This document shows positions 11,706 to 20,784 of a DNA stretch of 54,533 nt, one piece after another. How positions within the stretch are numbered: position 1 is the first letter of the stretch; every line of letters starts with the position of its first letter. The DNA is taken from the NCBI GenBank assembly GCA_904063045.1, contig CAJFCJ010000059.1:1-54533 (forward strand), in the 5' to 3' direction. The translations under genes and the position numbers were made by a program. This stretch comes from Dimorphilus gyrociliatus. Lineage: Eukaryota > Annelida > Polychaeta > Dinophilidae. Below the pieces are notes generated by a model. The model searched no databases, was not told the origin of the DNA, and saw only the letters and a program-made list of their open reading frames with translations.

Positions 11706-12062
11706 TTGAAGATAAAATTACTCAACTATATAATGATAAAGGTATTTCTTTTAAATAAAAATTTTTTACATATTACATTTGTTTTTATTAATATTAAAGG
11801 TGTAAAATTAATTGATAAATTACCACATTTTCTTGGATACTTTAATATTGAAAATGAAATAATAAGGCTAGAAATTGATAAAATGTTTTATTACAAATAT
11901 CAATATGTGAAATGTTTAAGAAGTATGGCAAAAGCAATTAAATTTTGCCATTTGAAAAGCTTTGGTATAAAAGAGACAATAACAAAAGATAATATATGTA
12001 TACAATTTCCTTTTCCTGTTTTAATACAAAACCCCCAAATGTGTACATGCTTGCTTAGTTGA
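11706..12062 (+). pseudogene. Possible kinase-like fragment, weakly supported ORF
   Basis: The part 'VKCLRSMAKAIKFCHLKSFGIKETITKDNICI' aligns by eye with the relic at 4211-4468 ('ILKISKNIAVAISYCHSANFALKGEIS'), recalling the alphaE-catalytic-loop region of protein kinases. No catalytic residues are visible and no upstream or downstream lobe is intact. It may be a decayed copy of the same family, or chance. Confidence 0.3.
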
Positions 12063-12385
12063 AATAATTAACATTATGAATAATCTAATATCTACCAAAA
12101 AAATCCTTGGACATGGAAATGCATAATAGATTGGGTTTATATGGAAATAAGATGGCTGTGTCTCTTGTTTTTATAGAACAAAAGATCATAAGAAAGAAAA
12201 GATTTGTCATCAATTATTCTAGAACTTCATCCTTCAGTTGTGTGCTAACCCATAAAATACAAAATTTTTTGAATAAATGATTAATTACTTTACACTCGTC
12301 TCTAAATAAATTTAAAAATATGAAAGACCAAGAGGTAGTTGCATTCTTGTATTTCATGGTCTCTGCTACAACAATTCCTCTCAGA

Positions 12386-13325
12386 ATGCAACATCTACTT
12401 TTCTGTGCTTATTTCTACCTACAATTCACACTATCCTTGTCTACAGATGATATTTACACATCTTGTTTAGAAGCTTTACTTAAAACAAAACAAAATTCTG
12501 CAATTAACATTTAAAATACAAACATCTTTTAAAGGAGAAATTGCTGATATTTTATGTGAAAACTACAATAGTATATTGGGAAAAGCTTATCTTGACAACA
12601 ATTCTGAAGAGATGACTCTCATGGATGATGGTCAATATAGTGATCCTCTATCTTATTCAAAAGATATTGTGTATGAGAACCTTTCTGAAGAAGGTGTTAA
12701 TCAGTTTTTAAAAACTATTTCAACATGTACACAAGATATAACATTCTGGTCATTTTACTCTTTCATTTTTCATCACGCCTATATTTTCTGGGATAATATT
12801 TATAGACTTGGAAATAATTTTCCTGATGGAATTTGCAAATGTTTTACTGACATTAGATGTAAAGAAGAGTCAAATGTAAATGCAGAATGTTATGGCACAC
12901 CTGATAACAAGTGGGTAGATTTTAGTGGAACTTTCTCTGTAAAATCACACAGTCTACCATTAAAGACAATTGTACTTGGTGACCTTGGGCTTACTGTTGA
13001 GAAAGTAGAATATTCAATTAAAAAACTGGAATGCATGTTTCAACTGGTTATGGTTTCAATAGAATTTCCATTTGAAAAATGTTGGTGTAATCAGGAAAAG
13101 TGGAAGAAAATTAAATTGGAACTAGTTGACTCTAAAACTGCTACTTGTGTAACTTTAATTGGCAAGATTCTCCATCTGACAATTGAAACTTTGACTAACT
13201 TTGTAGAATTTCAAATTTATGGAGAGAATATTGAAGAAAATAATCCTGAATTTTTTGCCTATGATAAAAATTCTGTATTGTGCAAAGAAAAAGAAAATTA
13301 CAAGTTTTTTTGTCCATCAACATAA
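12386..13325 (+). CDS. Secreted Caspr/neurexin-IV-type fibrinogen-like domain protein (one frameshift)
   Basis: From ATG 12386 a signal peptide (MQHLLFCAYFYLQFTLSLS) leads into 'TSCLEALLKTKQNSA', the usual start of a fibrinogen-related domain. A single-base frame change near 12500 separates this from the remainder ('ILCENYNS ...'). The rest follows the contactin-associated-protein version of the domain: 'VNQFLKTISTCTQDI', 'GNNFPDGICKCFTDIRC', 'KWVDFSGTFSV', 'LPLKTIVLGDLG', 'YSIKKLEC'. In Caspr proteins this module sits between discoidin and laminin-G domains; here it is nearly alone, with an extra C-terminal beta-rich segment of about 95 residues. No TM segment is seen. The frameshift (or a sequencing error) decides whether it is functional. 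Confidence 0.65.
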
Positions 13326-14000
13326 TTTGTTAATTTAAAAATTTTTTTAAAAGAATCTTCAAAGCCATTTAGGTTGTGTGAAATTGTTACCAAGGTATAA
13401 CATAAATATAATCACCTAACATGATTAAAAATAATTAGAGCACTATGATGTAAATGTCACATTTATGCTAAGCAATATATTAAATAAATGTATACCAACA
13501 ATTCAATTTGTTTTGCAAATTTTACTTTAATAGAATGACTCAATGAACAATTGAGATATTATGGTTAAATTTTCCATGAGTTAAGTTTCTTGAATATATT
13601 TCAAAAGCATGCTTTGTTGAAGTATTTTGTTTCAATAGTTTACAGAATTCATATTGTGAAATAGCCAAATAAAACAAAGGAAAAGCCAACATCAAACAGT
13701 AACTGTTTTATTTAGTAGCTGACAGTCAAAGAAAATCAAATTTCTTTTGTTAGTGATATTTATTCATTTATAATATAATAATAAAATTCTTCCATACATT
13801 AAATAATTTAAAATCAGGAAGAAAAAACTGTTCATAGCAGGAGAGAATATTCCTAAATAAGTAATTAAAATTTCTGAATTTTATAAATTATTTAATGTAG
13901 GTAAGTTTTTACATATTTTTTTTTATAAAAATTACTATTGTTTTATGATTTTTTTCTTATTCGGCCAAATGACATGATTATTGGCACATAATCTTTTGAG
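13326..14000. other. Gene-free AT-rich stretch
   Basis: No ORF, RNA gene or repeat copy is recognised here. It probably includes the 3' UTR of the fibrinogen-like gene; AATAAA occurs at about 13482. Confidence 0.3.
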
Positions 14001-14012
14001 TTAAAATTTCCT

Positions 14013-14640
14013 TTATCTTTGTATGTGCTGACCCTTTCTTTCAATGTATTTACTAATCCTATGGCCCATTCCATCATACAAATTTGGAAGCAACTCTGGA
14101 TTCTTCTTTATAAGCTCATAGCAGCTTTTCCTAATTTTTTTCCATAATTCATCCTCTGACTCAAACTGTGGCCCATCATAGACCATTGTTTTTGTTAGGT
14201 GCCACATGTTTTCGATCAGGCTCAGGTCAGGACTCCTTTCTAGCCAATCAATGGTCTTGATTTTATACTTCCTGCCCATTTTTGTCTCAATCTCTTCTGT
14301 GACAGGAAGAACATCTTCCAAAATGAAGGAGCTATAAATTTCTGCATTCAATCTTTTCTTTATCCTCCATACTTTGAATATGCCACCAGATGTTATCAAC
14401 CCCCAGACCAATACTCCTCCTCTCCCCATATTTTTGTCACCCTAAAGTCCTTTTCACTATTGTTAGTCCACATTTAAAAGTCATCAGGTCCACTTGGCAA
14501 GAATCTAGCCTCATTGGTAAAAATTACTCTAGACCAGTCTAGATTTTTGCTAATCATTTTGAGACAATATTCTTTTCTCCATTTACAATCTTTAGAGGTG
14601 AGATCTGTTCTTTGCCTGATTCTTTGTAAATTCCTACAAT
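14013..14640 (-). pseudogene. Tc1/mariner transposase fragment (inactive)
   Basis: The minus-strand translation matches the catalytic half of Tc1-type DDE transposases: 'LDWSRVIFTNEARF' (normally VIFSDESRF), 'GVLVWGLITSGGI' and 'WLERSPDLSLIENMW' (SPDLNPIENLW). An in-frame stop occurs near 14455. The second catalytic Asp is replaced by Asn (FTNE), and the N-terminal HTH domains are missing. It ends where the family B LTR/gag fragment begins, so one element truncated the other. Confidence 0.85.
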
Positions 14641-14656
14641 TACAATACAACAAAGT
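14632..14656 (+). mobile_element. 3' tip of family B LTR plus primer-binding site
   Basis: The last 20 or so bases of the family B LTR (CCTACAATTACAATACAACA ... GTACA) are followed within 3 bp by TGGCACAGTCAACAG. This is a tRNA-primer binding site beginning with the expected TGG and similar to the one at 18382. It defines the exact 3' boundary of family B LTRs. Confidence 0.7.
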
Positions 14657-14662
14657 ACAAAT

Positions 14663-14839
14663 ATGGCACAGTCAACAGCCCACAATTCAACTTTAAGGAA
14701 TGATATTTTGGTTTATGAAAGGGAGAAAACCAGAGCAAAGGAAATAGATGAGTATCTTAATAAAATAAATGAATTAATGTTGAGAATTAAGGGTAGTGGA
14801 GCCAAAATTGATGGTAATAGCTTTTTGAAATACCATTAA
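14663..14839 (+). pseudogene. Gag N-terminal remnant (family B element)
   Basis: An ATG lies inside the primer-binding site (MAQSTAHNSTL...), followed by 58 codons of a charged helical sequence ending at TAA 14837. Its position directly after an LTR tip and PBS identifies it as the start of gag. The rest of the element is absent. Confidence 0.5.
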
Positions 14840-16482
14840 TAATCCTAGTTAAAACATTTGATGTTCTCCAATAATTTATTAAACACTGTACAACTGATTG
14901 AGGATTTGTATTGTGTATAATCTTTGCGTTTGAAGTTCAAATGGTAGATTTGGATTTTTAAATAGATTAGAGGTGATTGGTATTTCTCCTCTAGTGTTAG
15001 AAATTGGAAATTGTGTTATTTTGAAAAGTGAACTGTAAAAATTGATAAACTTCTTCAATTTCATAAGAGACAATTCCATCTCGATTGCTATTTTTCTGTA
15101 TTACCTTTAGAGAGAATATTAAAGACATGACTCACCTGTATAGTATAATAGTTTTGTATGAATCATATTAATAATTCTTTTATCAATAGTTGACAAACTG
15201 TTAAGAAGAGTTGAAGCCTTATCTTAGAATTGAAGAGAATTGTAGCAGATTAAGACTAGCCAATGAATCCAATAAATTAGAAGCAGGGAAAGAATAAATA
15301 TAAATTATAAATTGGTTAGGCAAGAACACTACAGTATTTTAATATCTTCTCTTCTGACAGCATTATTTAAAAAGCTGATATAAGATCTGCTTCTCCTTTC
15401 AATTTAAATGACTGTGCATCACAATTCAGTGGTTTAAATAGAGAAATCACTTCTTTATGATCAACATCCATTAATATAATTATGTTATGTTTTATATTGT
15501 AAAAGAATTAATATAAAATTCAAAATATTTTCAGAGTAATGAATACCAGTTTTCCTTATTACAAAACTATATTTTACATTGTTTTTTCCTTTTCCTGTTT
15601 TGACAAATTTAGAAGATATGTTTCTTTTTTTCATTTTTCATATAAGCTTTGATAGAAATCACAACATGAATTTGAAAAACTGTTGGAAGTGTGGATTCAA
15701 ATTTCATTGGACACAAAGAAAATTCAGATACAAGTTGTGCAGACATTTTTATCAAGCAAAATGTTCAAAATATAAGTAAAATCTCTAACTTTCTGGGGTT
15801 TAATGCTAATCAGTTATATATTAAGATGCAGATTATTGTCCTGATTGTCATGATGTCAGCAAGCAAAAATTATTTATTAAATTAAAGAAAATAGATAATT
15901 ATCATCAGAGTGAAAGTCCTCTAGAATATTATCTTTAAATTTTAAGATAATATCTTCTGTTATTCCTTTACCTGTTTTTCCATTGTCACCAGTTGCCATT
16001 TCTTTCAAGCCCATTCTTGAATGAAGAACATTTTCCATGTTTTTATGCAACTTATGAAGATGATTTTCATTTCTTACAATGAACTTTGAAATCATCTCTA
16101 TCTCCATGATGTTTCAAAATAACATTTAGTCAGCAATTGAATCATATGCTTTTGGCTTTTTCTTTCAATTGAACATTGTAGATTCTAAATTTAAGTTACT
16201 GAATGTTCAATGCAAAGATATACTTTTTCTCCCTTTGTAAGCAAATAGTGTAAAACTATTCCAATCCCAATTCCTAATTTACAATTGAAATTTTTATTGA
16301 AAGAAAAATAATTGTTAATCATATTGTTACATGCAGCAAAGGAAACAAAATGAAAAACCATTGTTTTGAAATTTAAATCCTTCAATCTGTTGTTTGAAGC
16401 AACAAATGAAATTATAACCATATGTTTCAAGGTTATTATGGTTATTATTCAGTTATACCAGTTTTCATTTAAATAATTCTGG
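14840..16482. other. Long gene-free stretch
   Basis: No coding, RNA or repeat feature could be supported over 1.6 kb. The reading frames here are short and of random composition. Confidence 0.35.
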
Positions 16483-16533
16483 TTCAATACTACTTCTCTA
16501 TTGTAGAGTATAGCTGACAAATATATGCGTACA
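16483..16533 (+). repeat. Dispersed 51-bp repeat C, copy 1 (possible LTR 3' tip)
   Basis: It is about 85-90% identical by eye to 40454-40504 (plus) and 54108-54159 (minus). All copies contain 'TAGAATATAGCTGAC' and end in GTACA, the same terminal pentamer as LTR families A and B. It is probably the conserved end of a third retroelement or LTR family. The folB start codon follows immediately. Confidence 0.65.
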
Positions 16534-16892
16534 ATGGATAAAATTATATTAAAAAATTTAGGTTTTTATGGCTACCATGGCGCCATGTCAGAGGAAAATA
16601 CACTGGGTCAAAAATTCTTTGTGGATTTAGAATTAGGTGTAGACCTAAAAAGGCAGTCAAAAGTGATCGAGTGCAAGATACAGTACACTACGGAATGGTC
16701 TATGATGTGGTTAAAAACATAATAGAAGGTCCTCCTATTAACTTGATGGAAGCTTTGGCTGAACAAACTACAGAAGCTATTTTTAAAGCATTTGAAAAAG
16801 TAATGACTATTAAAGTAACTCTAAAAAAACCAGAAGCACCAGTGGCAGGTATTTTTGACTATATTGCTGTAGAACTTTATAGGGAGAGATAA
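16534..16892 (+). pseudogene. folB: Bacterial-type dihydroneopterin aldolase, one frameshift
   Basis: The two halves, in different frames, together cover a full FolB of about 119 residues. The first has '[18 protein letters not shown]' (catalytic Glu in the xxEEN motif); the second has '[12 protein letters not shown]' (active-site Tyr), 'NLMEALAE' and 'VTLKKPEAPVAG' (catalytic Lys). The frame changes in the A-run at about 16644-16650. FolB makes 6-hydroxymethyl-dihydropterin in folate synthesis, a pathway animals lack, and the sequence looks most like Firmicute proteins. It starts at ATG 16534 directly behind a repeat end and is followed 18 bp later by an LTR fragment. There are no introns and no Shine-Dalgarno sequence. 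I infer an old bacterial insertion that has begun to decay; assembly chimerism is the alternative. Confidence 0.85.
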
Positions 16893-16909
16893 GATGCATA
16901 TGGTTTATT

Positions 16910-17135
16910 TAATGTTTAAATTAAAACGGTTTATTCGCAATAATAATACTTAAGCAAGTAGTAATATGAGAGTTCAATAGCAGGTTGCCAAATTACCAAA
17001 CTGTCTTCCAATGTTGAGGAGTAGATGGATGGTTCCAGTGAAGGTGTTTCCAGGTTATCTTCCCAGGTCCTAGGGTCCAGATGAAGACGCGGTGCAGAAT
17101 GAGAATAGCATGTAAAATATAACCAAAGTTGTACA
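16910..17135 (-). mobile_element. LTR fragment, family A, internally deleted (reverse)
   Basis: On the minus strand it starts exactly at TGTACAACTTTGGTTATATTTTA (the family A LTR start). It then jumps by deletion to the 'CTATTCTCATTCTGCA...CCATCTGGACCC' part and ends in the 'CGAATAAACC ... TTTAAACAT' region. It lacks the terminal 90 bp. It lies immediately downstream of folB. Confidence 0.8.
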
Positions 17136-17749
17136 GTAACATGGGTGATCGTTGTGCATTAGTAGATGAAGCTGTGAAACAACTAGACACCCATATGAAT
17201 ATCAAAGTGACAGGTCAAAGTGTCTATTATGACAGAAGACACCTGATATGGTTAGTCCATAGAAGAGGCCCTAAGCAAAATAGAAGATCAAGCAATTGAA
17301 CATTTGTAGTTCTTGTAAATATTTAGGGGTCGACAGAAAACGTCCATGAAGAAAAACGTCCATGAACCGAAAGAAAACATTCACCATTAAGGTTATCAAT
17401 TTCCCTACAGTGAATCTTTTTAAGGAGTGCCTTTTAATAAATGACCTGTGTGTTTTTAATTAGAATGTCACTCAATTTATAAATACGTGGATAATCTGAA
17501 CTTTCTATATTCAGAAAAGTATCCCAAACGAATATGTTATTCTTGTAATAGGCTAATTGAATAAAAGTTTCTTTTTTGGGTTCAGACAGAAAACGTCCAC
17601 AAAATTAAAACAGTCAAAAGAACTGGTAAAAAAAAATTTTTCTTTATAAAACTTTATAGAAAAGTATTACTTTTATATGTATAATTGATTATATCTTCAA
17701 AAAAACATGTCTTTGATACTTAAAATTAAGGGACAGAAAATATCCACAT
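17136..17749. repeat. Interval with copies of a GACAGAAAACGTCC motif
   Basis: No gene is seen. Variants of CGACAGAAAACGTCC occur at about 17333, 17585 and 17732; the last abuts the LTR start. The same motif forms the terminal inverted repeats of the element at 48281-48473 and reappears at 20767, the right junction of the insertion in gag. They probably mark ends of a small non-autonomous transposon family. Confidence 0.5.
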
Positions 17750-18377
17750 TGTACAACTTTGATTATATTTTACATTCTTGAACTGTATTATTTGATGCAA
17801 CTTATACATGTACATCTTAAAACCTACGCAAGAAAATGCTTGGCCAAACATAAGTCTGATTAGTCAGCAACAAGGCTCATCTTTAATTACCAATAAAGGT
17901 TTGGCCAAGTTATAATCTAATTAACTTGCCTAGGGTGTCGCCAAGTTATAATTCAATTAACCTTCCTAAATGTTGAACCTTGTAACATCCTGTTACTAAA
18001 GATAAATATGAAATACACATTTCAGCAACTGTAAAGTGATGATTGGATGTCAGAGGCAAACCTCAGAGTATATAAATCTTCATTATTCTCATTCGGCATG
18101 CAGCTTCCATCTGGACCCAAGGACCTGAGAAGATCACCTGGAAACAACCTCCCCTGGAACCCTCCATCTACTCCTCAACATTGGAAGACAGTTTGGTAAT
18201 TTGGCAACCTGCTTTTACGAACTATCTACTCTGCTTTAGAGCTCTCATATTGTTACTTGCTTAAGTATTATTATTGCGAATAAACTGTTTTAATTTAAAC
18301 ATTTGTTTAAAGGTTTGATTAGAACCAGTATTGTTATAACTTTCAAACGCATAAATTTTGCCAGCAAGAGAAGTACA
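17750..18377 (+). mobile_element. 5' LTR of defective Ty3/Gypsy-like element (family A)
   Basis: The 628-bp LTR is bounded by TGTAC...GTACA. Internal signals are TATAAA at 18071-18076 and AATAAA at 18279-18284. Five copies or fragments exist in the window. No obvious target-site duplication is seen with the 3' LTR, whose first 85 bp or so are missing. Confidence 0.85.
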
Positions 18378-18381
18378 AATT

Positions 18382-18399
18382 TGGCGCAGTCAACAGGAT
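18382..18399 (+). other. Primer-binding site of LTR element
   Basis: TGGCGCAGTCAACAGGAT starts with TGG (complement of a tRNA CCA end) 4 bp after the LTR. It resembles the TGGCGCAGTC-type PBS known from Ty3/Gypsy elements. Confidence 0.75.
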
Positions 18400-18437
18400 A
18401 TTCTTTTGGTTTATTCAAAAGTTTTGAGAAAGTAAAT

Positions 18438-18797
18438 ATGGCAGAAGGAGGAAATGGAAATGCCACTGGGGCAGTTACAGACTCTAACCCTTCAACCCCA
18501 GCAACTCCAACAATTACAATTCAGCCAGCAGAAATGTCAGAAAGGCAACAAAGACTAATTGAAGACTATGATAGATTGGTGAGTGAAATGAAAAGAAATC
18601 GAATCACAATTCCAACAGATCATGGAGATGGAACACATCACCCAGCACAGAACCCAAATGTTGATATCACAACAGTAATTCAAGCATTAAGGGCTGCTTG
18701 GGACCGCCCTCAAAGAACTATTCTCAAGTTGTATGATGGAAGCAAGGAGTGTTCAAAATTCAAGGAAGTAATGTTTTCATATGTAGATTGTCAATGA
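18438..18797 (+). pseudogene. gag: Gag, N-terminal part (interrupted)
   Basis: From ATG 18438 the ORF encodes a Thr/Pro-rich N-terminus (MAEGGNGNATGAV...) and then 'ALRAAWDRPQRTILKLYDGSKECSKFKEVMFSYVD', the start of a gypsy-type capsid. It stops at 18795. The capsid resumes at 20785, so about 2 kb of foreign DNA containing a GPCR gene splits it. About 20-25 capsid residues appear lost at the junction. Confidence 0.8.
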
Positions 18798-19507
18798 AAT
18801 TTTTGCTTTTTATAGAAATGATATCTACTCAAAAAAGGAAATAAAAAACAATTTAAAAATAATAGAGACTGAGAGAGAAGACAAATTTATTTGTTTTTTA
18901 CAAGATTGTGATTTATTGTGGCATTTTTTCAAGCATAAGCCACTGATAATGAAATATCACTAAATGAAACAGTAGGAATAAATATTACAATTGTATCTGG
19001 AATATTATTCAACCTAAACTATATTATTAATAAAAAACCATTCAACAACAAACCAAGAGAAATAAATGTCAAATTGAAATTTTTCATGAAAAATTGTCTC
19101 TCCAATTTGTATAAATGTCAAGTCAAGGTCAACTGAATGGTTGTAGACAATGTAATATTATCATCAAATCCAATGATTTTTTCCCAATACACAAGAATTA
19201 GGTGGAAAGTGATGATGGATGGAATAGATGGAATAATATGGGATAAATTCTCTCATCATCTTCTCTCCTTTTAAGTTGTTAATGGATTGCTGCTAAATTT
19301 TTAATCATAGCTATTTTACTAATCAAATTTTATTAGAATACCTTTTAGGCCTACATTGATTATTGATTAGAGTAAGACTCTAAAAATGGCTTATGCCTGG
19401 AAGGGATAATATAGAGGAAATGCTAACAAAAACTAAAATACCATCAAATCTTAGTTTCTAAGCTATTGGTCACATGATTTAAGGATTTATTTTTAATTCC
19501 AACTGAC
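18798..19507. other. Left part of the segment inserted in gag; no gene seen
   Basis: AT-rich sequence between the gag break and the GPCR stop codon. It probably includes the GPCR 3' UTR and original genomic flank. Confidence 0.35.
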
Positions 19508-20413
19508 TCATTTGCAAGTAAATTTTTTCAATAGATTTGAATAAAATTTCTTAGTTTCGTGTTTTATTGACACTTTTGTGTAGCCATGAACTAATGGATT
19601 GATTGTTGAATTTGAAAGAACAACTGCTCTAAATGAATCCCTGAGTAATTTAAAATCCAACTCTGATAGAGAAAATGTTTGCTGACTCCCATAATGTGTT
19701 ACTATAGTGATTATAATAGGTAAAATCCATAAAAAACAATTGAATATTATCAAAAATGTTAGAACCCTGATATTACTTCCTTCATTTGCAAAATTTTCGG
19801 CATTTGTTACATCAGAAATTGCTTTTCTCTGTTTCCTTACTGCTCTGAGAATTGGAATAAATAATAGTAAACTGGTAATGGCATTTGGTAAAACAGTACT
19901 AAATGACCAAAAATACATATAAGCAAATGGAAAAATATTGTTAGTGTTACAATCAAAAGTGGAGTTTTGTTTTAAAACAATTTCGTATCTGTTCCAACCC
20001 AAAACTGGAAATGAACATATAATAAGAGAAGTAAACCATATAAAAGAAAGTAGGATAAATGCATTCCTAGTTGTCCATAGTTTATGGAATGTTAAAGGTT
20101 TTACAACAGCTAAATACTTTTCCAATATTATTAATGTTAATGTAAAAGATGATACTGAAACAATTAGAAAAATTGATTGGTTAAAAATGAGGCAACTGTA
20201 AAAATTCGTCTGCTCTTTATGAAGAATAAAGAAACATAATAGGCTTATTGAATATAAAATATCTGTAAATGTTAATGCAGTAACACCAAAATTATGCAAT
20301 TTCCATAAATCCTTATTAATTGTACCAATAATGATTAAATTACTATTTAAACAAAAACCAATAACTTGATTAGTACATGAAACTAATAATATCAATTTTT
20401 GTGCATCAATCAT
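19508..20413 (-). CDS. Rhodopsin-type GPCR, intact single-exon gene
   Basis: This is an uninterrupted 301-residue receptor with seven hydrophobic segments. Landmarks: TM1 'GFCLNSNLIIIGT', TM2 'ALTFTDILYSISLL' (the Asp of LxxxD), TM3 Cys at 'YSCLIF' and 'ILEKYLAVV' (EKY in place of DRY), TM4 'FPVLGWNRY', an ECL2 Cys, TM6 'FLIIFNCFLWILP' and TM7 'NSTINPLVHGY' (NPxxH/Y variant). 'xPxLGWN' is seen in adenosine, melanocortin and lipid-type class A receptors; I cannot assign the ligand. It has a short amino terminus with no signal peptide and no introns. It is intact although it lies inside a broken retroelement; a decayed paralogue is at 3180-3755. Confidence 0.92.
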   Translation of the reverse strand: MIDAQKLILLVSCTNQVIGFCLNSNLIIIGTINKDLWKLHNFGVTALTFTDILYSISLLCFFILHKEQTNFYSCLIFNQSIFLIVSVSSFTLTLIILEKYLAVVKPLTFHKLWTTRNAFILLSFIWFTSLIICSFPVLGWNRYEIVLKQNSTFDCNTNNIFPFAYMYFWSFSTVLPNAITSLLLFIPILRAVRKQRKAISDVTNAENFANEGSNIRVLTFLIIFNCFLWILPIIITIVTHYGSQQTFSLSELDFKLLRDSFRAVVLSNSTINPLVHGYTKVSIKHETKKFYSNLLKKFTCK

Positions 20414-20784
20414 TGTCTTTCAAATACAGAAATTTTTTGCAGTAGATAATGCAAGAGATATTTAACACTGAACCAAATATATATAAAATCTGATGAGTCA
20501 TATATCATTTATAATATTTTTAATACAAATTAACAGATTACTTTTATATCTGCATTTATTATTTATATATTTTTATATCAATAGAAATTTTCTTAGTTTT
20601 CCACTTATTTTCTTTCTTTTTTTGCTCAAATCAGAAATGGCTTATAATGAATCATCAGCTGTTTACTCTTTTGTTGGAAAAACACATAAATCTCCCTTAC
20701 CTGTCCAAAACAGCTTACATTTTATATCCAGATACAACTATTTAGCCTATCAATACAAATTGGGCCAACAGAAAACGTCCCCAA
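20414..20784. other. Right part of the segment inserted in gag
   Basis: No recognisable gene is present. The segment ends with ACAGAAAACGTCCCC (about 20769), a variant of the terminal inverted repeat of the element at 48281-48473, exactly where gag homology resumes. Confidence 0.45.

Noticed and set aside
16534-16892. Bacterial contig or contaminant explanation for the whole window
   Set aside because: Flanking sequence has spliceosomal introns, LTRs and animal domains. Only folB is bacterial-like, and its flanks are repeats present elsewhere in the window. Local misassembly is still possible.
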